Of a DNA stretch of 24,957 nt, positions 18,736 through 24,957 are shown piece by piece. The first letter of the stretch is position 1. Every line of letters begins with the position of its first letter. The stretch is taken from NCBI GenBank assembly GCA_009700155.1, contig WLMP01000003.1, positions 1-24,957 of the forward strand, given 5' to 3'. Origin of the DNA: Actinomycetota bacterium (GTDB taxonomy: Bacteria; Actinomycetota; Actinomycetes; Nanopelagicales; Nanopelagicaceae). Both the position numbers and the translations under genes were made by a program. The notes beneath the pieces were generated by a model. The model searched no databases and had not been told where the DNA came from. It worked only from the letters and a program-made list of their open reading frames with translations.

Positions 18736-19047
18736 CTACTCCTTCGCTTTACTTTTTTTCTTACTCTTTTGTTTCAACTTTGCTGCTGTGACAACTGCAG
18801 CTGCAGCTTTCATTGCCAACGGGTTTTCATCGAGAAAATCTTCAGCAGCTTTGGTAACCTTTTTAGTTATCTGCTCAATTGATTTACCAGCATTGCTTAT
18901 GTTCTTTAACGGACCATTAATCATTGATACAGTTTTTGTAATCTCATCAATTAGGCGAGATGCTCGTATAACTGTGTATGAGATAGCAACCGCAATTATG
19001 GCCAATGAAGAAGCCGCGATTATCGTTGCAATACCACCTGGTCCCAT
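18736..19047 (-). CDS. DUF948-like small membrane protein
   Basis: A 103-residue protein of unknown function. One N-terminal transmembrane helix (about 6-27) is followed by a predicted amphipathic helical region (30-72), an Ala-rich stretch (78-90) and a very basic tail (KSKKKSKAK). This matches DUF948-type proteins, which as I recall are found directly upstream of alaS in many actinobacteria. It has no Shine-Dalgarno. TATTCT seven bases before the ATG suggests a leaderless transcript. The stop is in frame with alaS three bases away. The family assignment rests on topology and position rather than on a sharp motif. Confidence 0.75.
   Translation of the reverse strand: MGPGGIATIIAASSLAIIAVAISYTVIRASRLIDEITKTVSMINGPLKNISNAGKSIEQITKKVTKAAEDFLDENPLAMKAAAAVVTAAKLKQKSKKKSKAKE
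18739..18744 (-). promoter_or_regulatory. Shine-Dalgarno that fixes the alaS TTG start
   Basis: AAGGAG on the minus strand overlaps the last codons of the DUF948-like gene. It sits six bases before the TTG at 18732, with no ATG or GTG in range. Confidence 0.8.
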
Positions 19048-19054
19048 ATTAGGA

Positions 19055-19084
19055 AGAATACCTGATCAGGCCGTAACTATTTAA
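19055..19084 (-). promoter_or_regulatory. Candidate leaderless promoter for the DUF948-alaS unit
   Basis: Minus strand TTAAAT (19084-19079), an 18-base spacer, then TATTCT (19060-19055), seven bases before the ATG at 19047. The spacer contains the perfect palindrome CCTGATCAGG (19061-19070). The layout matches the candidate efp promoter (TTAAAT, 18 bases, CATAAT). Confidence 0.45.
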
Positions 19085-20828
19085 CATCTAAAGGAGTATC
19101 GACCCCAGTCTCTTTGCGTTGCGCAGGAGTTATTGGTGTAGGTGCACCAGTTAATGGATCACCTCCGCTTGCGGTCTTTGGAAAAGCAATAACTTCACGA
19201 ATTGATTGTGCGCCCGCCAGAAGTGCACAAAGTCGATCTAGGCCAAGAGCAATTCCGCCATGAGGGGGCGGACCATAATTAAAAGCTTCAAGCAAAAACC
19301 CAAACTTACTTTCAGCTTCCGCATTTGATAGACCAATCGTATTGAAAACTCGTTGCTGCACATCTCGTTGATGGATTCGAATTGACCCACCGCCAATCTC
19401 ATTTCCATTTAACACAATGTCATACGCATATGCCAATGCCTGTGCAGGATCTTTATCGAAGCTATCTGCAAACTCTGGTTTTGGTCCTGTAAACGGGTGA
19501 TGAACAGCTGTCCAGCCAGATTCAGGATTATCAGCATCTACTGGTTCAAACATAGGAGCATCGACAATCCAAACAAATTTCCATGCACTCTCATCAATTA
19601 AATTACAACGTACCCCTATTTCCAATCTAACTGCGCCAAGTAAATTCTGAGAAGAAACAGTTGATCCAGCAGCAAAAAATATTGCATCACCATTTTTAGC
19701 ACCGACTAATGCTGCAATTCCAGCACTCTCTTTTTCGGAAAGATTCTTAGCAACTGGGCCGGTAAGTGCACCATCTGTACCAACCAATATATACGCAAGC
19801 CCTTTAGCACCTCTTGCCTTTGCCCAATCTTGCCAGGCATCAAGTTCGCGACGTGGTGAATTTGCTCCGCCAGGCATCACTACTGCGCCAACATACTCGG
19901 CTTGAAAAACTCTAAAAGATGTTTCTTTGAAAAACTCTGTAACCTCTACTATTTTGTTTGAAAATCTTAAATCTGGCTTATCAGAACCGTAATCTTTCAT
20001 AGCATCTCGGTAGGTCATATGCGGAATAGGGGTAGGGATTTTATAGTTGATAACCTTCTCAAACACTTTCGATAAAACATTCTCTGCAATTTTTAAAACA
20101 TCAGATTGATCAGCAAAAGAGATCTCGATATCAAGTTGAGTAAACTCAGGTTGTCGATCAGCTCTAAAATCTTCATCTCTAAAGCAGCGTGCGATTTGGT
20201 AATAGCGTTCCATACCAGCAACCATTAACAACTGCTTAAAAAGTTGAGGTGACTGAGGAAGGGCATACCAAGAGCCCGGCTGAAGTCGAACCGGTACTAG
20301 AAAATCACGAGCACCCTCAGGAGTTGATCTTGTTAGATATGGTGTTTCAATTTCAAGAAACTCAGATTCAGCCATAACTTCTCTGATTGCAGTTGTAACC
20401 TTTGATCTAAGTCTTAAGTTTTTAGCAGGCCCTTCTCTTCTTAAATCTAAGTATCGATATTTAAGTCTTACCTCTTCAGAAATATTTCCAATATCTCCAC
20501 TGTCAACCGGAAATGGCAATGCAGCTGATTCGCTCAATACCTGTAATGATTCACATACAACTTCAATCTCCCCTGTTGGAATTTCTTTATTTTCATTTCC
20601 GCTAGGACGAAGTTTTACATTGCCTTCTATTAGTACGCACCACTCTGCTCTTAACTCACCAGCTATTTTTTCATCATTAATTACTACTTGAACCGACCCT
20701 GTTGAATCACGTAAATCAATAAATGCTACTCCACCATGATCTCTTCGGCGCGCTACCCAACCAGCCAAAACAACTTTAGTATCTACATTCTTTGCGTTTA
20801 AAGTACCAGCATCATGAGTGCGTAACAT
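19077..20828 (-). CDS. aspS: Aspartyl-tRNA synthetase, probably non-discriminating
   Basis: Charges tRNA-Asp and probably tRNA-Asn as well. The 583-residue bacterial-type enzyme has an OB-fold anticodon domain (about 1-105) with RRRDHGG (27-33). The class II core follows, with motif 2 around [19 protein letters not shown] (215-233). A GAD insertion spans roughly 285-420. Motif 3 is [10 protein letters not shown] near 530. His31 in RRRDHGG, instead of the Leu of E. coli, together with Gly77, matches the signature reported for non-discriminating AspRS, which supply the GatCAB pathway. The ATG shares one base with the hisS stop (TAATG). Confidence 0.96.
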   Translation of the reverse strand: MLRTHDAGTLNAKNVDTKVVLAGWVARRRDHGGVAFIDLRDSTGSVQVVINDEKIAGELRAEWCVLIEGNVKLRPSGNENKEIPTGEIEVVCESLQVLSESAALPFPVDSGDIGNISEEVRLKYRYLDLRREGPAKNLRLRSKVTTAIREVMAESEFLEIETPYLTRSTPEGARDFLVPVRLQPGSWYALPQSPQLFKQLLMVAGMERYYQIARCFRDEDFRADRQPEFTQLDIEISFADQSDVLKIAENVLSKVFEKVINYKIPTPIPHMTYRDAMKDYGSDKPDLRFSNKIVEVTEFFKETSFRVFQAEYVGAVVMPGGANSPRRELDAWQDWAKARGAKGLAYILVGTDGALTGPVAKNLSEKESAGIAALVGAKNGDAIFFAAGSTVSSQNLLGAVRLEIGVRCNLIDESAWKFVWIVDAPMFEPVDADNPESGWTAVHHPFTGPKPEFADSFDKDPAQALAYAYDIVLNGNEIGGGSIRIHQRDVQQRVFNTIGLSNAEAESKFGFLLEAFNYGPPPHGGIALGLDRLCALLAGAQSIREVIAFPKTASGGDPLTGAPTPITPAQRKETGVDTPLDVK

Positions 20829-22096
20829 TACTTTGTAGTCCCTAATTTACTTATTAAATCTGAAGTATTAAGAGTACTAGAAATAACTTGGCCAGTACTC
20901 ATTGTTTTTAGCTCACACTTGCCAGAGGAAATTTCATCATCGCCAATAACCAATGCATATATCGCCCCACTTTTATCAGCTGCTTTCATTGCCCCTTTTA
21001 ATCCTCGATCTCCATAGGCCATATCGCACCTGATCCCAGATTTTCTAAGTTCAGATAAAAGTTTAAAGCTAACTGATTTAGCATCATCTGTGATTGGCGC
21101 AATAAATAAGTCAAGAGGCTCTATGGATGAAGGCAAAGAACTTTCAGCCTTACAGGCCATAAGCACTCGATCAATTCCAAGACCGAATCCAATTCCACTT
21201 ACATCTGCTCCACCAAGGGATCCCATTAAACCGTCATACCTACCTCCGCCACCAATACCAGATTGAGCTCCAAGTAGTGGGTGATCAAATTCAAATGTGG
21301 TGCCGGTGTAGTAATCCAAGCCTCTTACCATTCTAGGATTTACTTGATAATTAATTTTTAGTGATTCAAGCAAGGCTTTAACTTTTCCAAAATGAGTTGA
21401 GCTGTCTTGGCTTAAATATTCCAATAAAACTGGAGCATTTTGCATACTTGATCTAATTTCTTCACGCTTATCATCAAACAGCCTTAGCGGATTAAGTTTA
21501 GCTCTTTCGGAGGTAGCTTCATCTAACTTTAGAGTTGAAATAAATTTAACAAGATCTTTTCGGTGAGCATCTCTACTTTTGGCATCACCAAGAGAGGTTA
21601 TATTCAATGTATATTGTTTAAGACCTAATGCTTTAAATGCATTATCTGCAACAGCAATTACTTCAACATCTATCTCTGGATCGTTGTAACCAATCGCTTC
21701 AATACCTACCTGATAGAACTGTCGATAGCGCCCAGCTTGTGGCCGTTCGGCTCTAAAAAATGCACCAGAATAAAACAGCTTTACCGGTAACTGTCCTTTG
21801 TCTAGATTGTGCTCAATTACCGCCCGCATAACTCCAGCAGTTCCCTCGGGCCGTAAAGTGATTGATCTGCCACCTCTATCTTCAAATGTATACATCTCTT
21901 TACTTACTACATCGGTTGATTCACCAACACCTCTAGTAAAGACTTCAGTATCTTCAAAAACTGGTAACTCGATAAGCGAATAGCCGGCAAGCTTTGCATT
22001 CTGTAATAAAACATCCCTTACATACTCAAATTGAATTGAATCTGGTGGGAAATACTCACTTACTCCCTTTGGGGCCTGAAACTTACTCAATTTCAC
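20828..22096 (-). CDS. hisS: Histidyl-tRNA synthetase
   Basis: Charges tRNA-His. It has 422 residues, normal for the bacterial dimeric enzyme. RPEGTAG (82-88) and motif 2 [20 protein letters not shown] (108-127) form the ATP site. [13 protein letters not shown] (258-270) is the histidine-binding HisA loop, followed by GGGGRYDGL (282-290) and motif 3 [10 protein letters not shown] (301-310). The C-terminal anticodon domain runs from about 325 to the end. The start is GTG, overlapping the upstream hydrolase stop as GTGA. Confidence 0.97.
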   Translation of the reverse strand: MKLSKFQAPKGVSEYFPPDSIQFEYVRDVLLQNAKLAGYSLIELPVFEDTEVFTRGVGESTDVVSKEMYTFEDRGGRSITLRPEGTAGVMRAVIEHNLDKGQLPVKLFYSGAFFRAERPQAGRYRQFYQVGIEAIGYNDPEIDVEVIAVADNAFKALGLKQYTLNITSLGDAKSRDAHRKDLVKFISTLKLDEATSERAKLNPLRLFDDKREEIRSSMQNAPVLLEYLSQDSSTHFGKVKALLESLKINYQVNPRMVRGLDYYTGTTFEFDHPLLGAQSGIGGGGRYDGLMGSLGGADVSGIGFGLGIDRVLMACKAESSLPSSIEPLDLFIAPITDDAKSVSFKLLSELRKSGIRCDMAYGDRGLKGAMKAADKSGAIYALVIGDDEISSGKCELKTMSTGQVISSTLNTSDLISKLGTTK

Positions 22097-22785
22097 CGCC
22101 CAATCTGATCCAAGAAATCGTTTTGCAAGTAAGGATTTCTAACTCGCTCGGTGCCAATTGTAGTTTGCTCACCATGCCCAGGTAGGACATTTAACTCATC
22201 AGGAAGAGTCAAAATTCGATCTTTTAAGGTTTTTTTCATATCTTGCGCTGAGCCAGTAGGTAAATCAGTGCGCCCGATACTGCCTGCGAACAACACATCG
22301 CCCGAAATAAGTTGCTCATCATTTACCGTAAATACAACCGATCCTTTTGTATGTCCAGGAGCAAATATTGCGCCAAACTCAAGTCCAGCCAGTTCAAAAA
22401 AAGAAAAGTCTTCAAGTTCAATTACATCAGATGGTTCCTTAAACTTACTACCGCCAAAAGCTTTTAAAATTTGCTCACTGATTCCCCCACTATCCAACGC
22501 TCCCATTGGGTTCTCCAATAAAAAGCGATCCGCTTTTGTTATAAATGTTCTCATTGGAATAGTTTTAGTTAACGGTAGGACCGAAAACATATGATCTAAA
22601 TGGCCATGCGTTACCAAGATCGCAATCGGCTTTAAATTGTGATCACTAATCTTCTCTACAATCTCACCTACTAAGTCTGGGCTGCCAATTCCAGGATCAA
22701 CAATCACACACTCTTGGCCCGATTCTGGCGCGATTATCCAGCAATTAGTTTCAAAGTATGAGGCTATGACACGATCAATAAGCAT
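22093..22785 (-). CDS. Metallo-beta-lactamase-fold hydrolase (glyoxalase II-like)
   Basis: A binuclear metal hydrolase of the hydroxyacylglutathione hydrolase-like group. Actinobacteria usually lack glutathione, so the true thioester substrate is unknown. In the 230-residue form, the metal motif THGHLDH is at 59-65, with later ligands in [14 protein letters not shown] and [17 protein letters not shown] is typical of this subfamily. I chose the ATG at 22785 over one at 22797. GGGGGTGA (22795-22788) just ahead pairs almost fully with the 16S anti-Shine-Dalgarno, and MLIDRV matches the start of mycobacterial homologues. It is the first gene of the hisS-aspS run, as beside hisS in Mycobacterium. 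Confidence 0.9.
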   Translation of the reverse strand: MLIDRVIASYFETNCWIIAPESGQECVIVDPGIGSPDLVGEIVEKISDHNLKPIAILVTHGHLDHMFSVLPLTKTIPMRTFITKADRFLLENPMGALDSGGISEQILKAFGGSKFKEPSDVIELEDFSFFELAGLEFGAIFAPGHTKGSVVFTVNDEQLISGDVLFAGSIGRTDLPTGSAQDMKKTLKDRILTLPDELNVLPGHGEQTTIGTERVRNPYLQNDFLDQIGR

Positions 22786-22797
22786 CGTCACCCCCAT

Positions 22798-22959
22798 TTA
22801 TCATCTCTGATCTTGCTTTGGATTTCCCAAATATCAGGTCACTAGGCTATCTTTTAGCCAGAAATAAACAGGTATTTGGATGCCTTTAAGCACCTAAATA
22901 CAACGCCACCCCATAACGAAAGCTTTCCAAAGCGATCGTGCAACGAAAGGTAAACCACA
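22798..22959. promoter_or_regulatory. Divergent intergenic region between the hydrolase and DUF349 genes
   Basis: This is the longest gene-free stretch (162 bases) and must carry promoters for both directions. Three structures stand out. GGCTA-TCTTT-TAGCC is at 22845-22859. An 11-bp bulged hairpin is at 22872-22901 (GTATTTGG-A-TGC, loop CTTTAA, GCA-CC-T-AAATAC). A 10-base palindrome GAAAGCTTTC is at 22918-22927. AACGAAAG occurs twice (22915 and 22942); the second copy includes the AAAGG ahead of the DUF349 ATG. I see no convincing -35/-10 pair. Confidence 0.5.
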
Positions 22960-24267
22960 ATGGATAATCAAGATTCTTTCAACCTTTCAGGTACTGGGGC
23001 CGCAGCAGCACTCATTGGAGATCCTGCAAAATTTGGCCGCGTTGGCGAAGATGGCACAGTTTATGTAATCACACCTACTGGTGACCGTGCTGTTGGTTCA
23101 TATCCTGGTAAAAGTCCAGATGAAGCACTTGCATATTTTGTTAAAAAATTTGAGATGGTTGCTTCCGAAGTTGCACTTCTTGCAGCACGAATTCGATCCG
23201 GGGCAATGGTTCCAAGTGATGCTCATGAAGCTGTAAATAAACTTAGAAATCAAATAAAAGATTTGAATGGTGTTGGTGATCTGGAGAATTTAGCTAACTC
23301 ACTTGAAAAAATTCCAGCTTTAATTACTGAGCACGAAGGTGCATACCAAGCGAAGAAGGCTGCTCAAGCAGCAGAGCGAGAGGCAAGAAAAGCTGAAGCA
23401 ACTGCAATTAAAGAAAAAATCGTTGTAGAGGCTGAATCTTTGGTCGATTCAGTAGCATGGAAAGTAACTACTGCTCGCCTAAAAGAACTTCTTGATGATT
23501 GGAAGAAAGCGCCACGGTTAGATAAGAAAATTGATGCTGCTCTTTGGAAAAGATTCTCATCTTCTCGTAATAAGTTTGATAAAAGAAGAAGAACTCACTT
23601 CGCTGGCCTAGATTCAGAGCACAAAAAGATCGCATCATTGAAGGAAGTAATTGTTAAAGAGGCAGAAAGCCTTACCCACTCTAAAGATTGGGTTAACACC
23701 GCAAAGCAATTTAAGGCTCTCATGGATCAGTGGAAAGCATCTGGCAGAGGAAAGCAATCTTCTGATACGGCGCTCTGGGCAAGATTTAAAACTGCTCAAG
23801 ACACATTCTTTTCTGCAAAAAATGCGGATATGGAAAAGCGTAAAGGTTCAATGGCAGAAAATCTCTCTAAGCGTGAAGCAATGATCGTTGAGTTTGAAGC
23901 CCTTCTTCCGATAACTGATATCAAATCAGCAAAGAACAAGTTTTATGACCTTATGGGTAAGTGGCAAAAAATTGGTATGACCGATCGTAAGAAAAGAGCT
24001 GCTTTTGATAGCAGGCTTAAGAAAGTAGAAGATGAAATTCATGAATTAGAAAGAAACTTCCAACGCAAGAGTGATCCAACTGCTAAGGCGCAAGCAAATA
24101 AAGTTGTTCAGGGATTGGCGGAGGCAATTGCTAACTATGAAAAGCAGGCTGAAAAAGCTGAAGCGGCTGGCCAGACAGCAAAAGCAATGGTCGCACGTGA
24201 AGCTGCAGCTGCTAGACGTGTTTGGTTAGAACAAGCACAAAAGGGTCTTACTGAATTTACTTCTTAA
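22960..24267 (+). CDS. DUF349 repeat protein
   Basis: A 435-residue protein of unknown function, predicted cytosolic. The N-terminal part (about 24-50) is beta-rich (FGRVGEDGTVYVITPTG). It is followed by a long helical, Lys/Ala/Glu-rich region with coiled-coil character (55-150). Three DUF349-type repeats follow at about 151-220, 228-296 and 304-372, each with paired Trp residues; KEKIVVEAESL and KEVIVKEAESL open the first two. The end (375-435) is again Ala/Lys helical. It sits next to rel, as I recall from Streptomyces. E. coli YfbU/YicC-type functions do not apply, and no enzymatic motif is visible. The ATG follows AAAGG by nine bases. Its TAA overlaps the convergent rel TAA. Confidence 0.85.
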   Translation: MDNQDSFNLSGTGAAAALIGDPAKFGRVGEDGTVYVITPTGDRAVGSYPGKSPDEALAYFVKKFEMVASEVALLAARIRSGAMVPSDAHEAVNKLRNQIKDLNGVGDLENLANSLEKIPALITEHEGAYQAKKAAQAAEREARKAEATAIKEKIVVEAESLVDSVAWKVTTARLKELLDDWKKAPRLDKKIDAALWKRFSSSRNKFDKRRRTHFAGLDSEHKKIASLKEVIVKEAESLTHSKDWVNTAKQFKALMDQWKASGRGKQSSDTALWARFKTAQDTFFSAKNADMEKRKGSMAENLSKREAMIVEFEALLPITDIKSAKNKFYDLMGKWQKIGMTDRKKRAAFDSRLKKVEDEIHELERNFQRKSDPTAKAQANKVVQGLAEAIANYEKQAEKAEAAGQTAKAMVAREAAAARRVWLEQAQKGLTEFTS

Positions 24268-24957
24268 TTATTAAATACCCGATTTACATCGTAAACGCCT
24301 TCAACAGATCTAACTGCAGTTAAAACCGTATCAAGATGCGAAGCATCTGCCATTTCAAAGAGAAATTTGCTTATAGCTGTCTGATCTTTGTTGGTTACAA
24401 CTGATGCACTAAGAATGTTTACATGTTGGTCAGAGAGCGCTTTTGTAACATCTGAAAGTAATCGAGCCCTATCTAGAGCTTCGACTTGAATATTAACTAG
24501 GAATGTACTTTTTGCTGAGTTATTCCACTTTACAGCCACGATTCGATCTCCCTGATGAACCTGTAGATCTGCCATATTTATGCAGTCACTCCTATGAACA
24601 GAAACTCCACTGCCGCGGGTAATAAAACCAGTGATTAAATCTCCCGGTACTGGAGCACAACACCTGGCTAGTTTTACTAGTACATCTTCTGCTCCTTCAA
24701 CATCAATGCCAGTAACGCTCTTTCGTTCACGTTTAACTGGAGCAATTAATGGCGATAAATCATTTTCTGGATGCGCATCAACTGTGCCAATTAACACCAT
24801 TAGTTTTTCAATTACAGAGTGCGCTGACACATGTCCATTACCTACAGCTTCATACATACTCTCTATATCTTCATATCTGAGTTCATGAGCTAACTCCAAC
24901 AGAGCATGTCCGCCTAGAATTTTTTGAATTGGCAACCCAGCTTTGCGCATTTGCCTA
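24264..24957 (-). CDS. rel: RelA/SpoT-family (p)ppGpp synthetase/hydrolase, C-terminal part (partial)
   Basis: The bifunctional stringent-response enzyme makes and degrades (p)ppGpp. Only about 231 C-terminal residues are present; the reading frame runs open through the right edge (RQMRKAGLP at the boundary), so the hydrolase, synthetase and most TGS sequence lie outside. Visible parts are a helical segment, then the RIS/zinc-finger-like domain with KLARCCAPVPGD and ITRGSGVSVHRSDC, and a C-terminal ACT domain beginning near STFLVNIQVEALDRARLL. These regulatory domains contact the ribosome and A-site tRNA in full-length Rel. The TAA shares TTAA with the DUF349 gene stop. Synthetase and hydrolase competence cannot be judged from this piece. 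Confidence 0.93.
   Translation of the reverse strand, partial: RQMRKAGLPIQKILGGHALLELAHELRYEDIESMYEAVGNGHVSAHSVIEKLMVLIGTVDAHPENDLSPLIAPVKRERKSVTGIDVEGAEDVLVKLARCCAPVPGDLITGFITRGSGVSVHRSDCINMADLQVHQGDRIVAVKWNNSAKSTFLVNIQVEALDRARLLSDVTKALSDQHVNILSASVVTNKDQTAISKFLFEMADASHLDTVLTAVRSVEGVYDVNRVFNN

Noticed and set aside
19061..19070. Perfect palindrome CCTGATCAGG in the aspS/DUF948 spacer as an operator
   Set aside because: About two dozen 10-base palindromes are expected by chance in a window this size. It is mentioned with the promoter candidate but not called as an operator.
18659..19084. 141-codon plus-strand open frame across the alaS start and the DUF948 gene
   Set aside because: It runs antisense to two supported genes. 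Its hydrophobic stretch mirrors the membrane helix codons on the other strand.
1..24957. Mobile element, phage, CRISPR, toxin-antitoxin or defence system
   Set aside because: Every gene is a recognisable core gene in ancestral actinobacterial order. There are no repeat arrays, transposase motifs or compositional islands, so no undescribed multi-gene system can be supported.

Overview
The window is a dense, AT-rich stretch of chromosome from an actinobacterium. Two things support that. Gene order matches the Streptomyces and Mycobacterium layout as I recall it: pyr operon, bldD, nusB, efp, aro genes, prepilin peptidase, aroE, mltG, ruvX, alaS, aspS, hisS, glyoxalase-II-like hydrolase, rel. A BldD orthologue, a family I know only from actinobacteria, sits exactly between pyrR and nusB. 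Low GC by eye, head-to-tail overlaps and almost no spacers suggest a genome-streamlined planktonic lineage, such as the freshwater acI/Nanopelagicales group. That placement is inference. Twenty-one genes are visible, two of them cut by the window edges (pyrD on the left, rel on the right). All but two (the bldD-like gene and the DUF349 gene) are on the minus strand. No gene-free stretch exceeds 162 bases, and I see no tRNA, rRNA, CRISPR, IS or phage gene.

Region 1 (1-8676, minus) is a complete de novo UMP operon apart from pyrF: pyrR-pyrB-pyrC-carA-carB-pyrK-pyrD. All six junctions overlap by 4 or 8 bases. The leader before pyrR folds into a textbook PyrR-binding loop that buries the pyrR ribosome binding site. 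This implies translational repression by UMP/UTP-loaded PyrR at the head of a translationally coupled chain.

Region 2 (8677-9126, plus) is a BldD-type regulator that keeps the RXD-X8-RXXD cyclic-di-GMP signature. It appears to be transcribed leaderlessly and ends stop-over-stop against nusB.

Region 3 (9123-16041, minus) holds nusB and efp, then a shikimate cluster aroQ-aroB-aroK-aroC, a minimal prepilin peptidase, aroE, mltG and ruvX. Region 4 (16051-22785, minus) holds alaS, a small DUF948-like membrane protein, aspS, hisS and a metallo-beta-lactamase-fold hydrolase. Region 5 (22798-24957) is a 162-base divergent spacer, a plus-strand DUF349 repeat protein, and the C-terminal part of a RelA/SpoT-type (p)ppGpp synthetase/hydrolase in convergent overlap.

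Functionally this is core metabolism and translation: pyrimidines, aromatic precursors, three aminoacyl-tRNA synthetases, translation and transcription factors, and nucleotide-second-messenger control (BldD, Rel). I found no new multi-gene system. The most informative signals are regulatory: the PyrR loop over the Shine-Dalgarno, the preserved c-di-GMP motif in BldD, and several leaderless or short-leader promoter candidates in the few spacers that remain.
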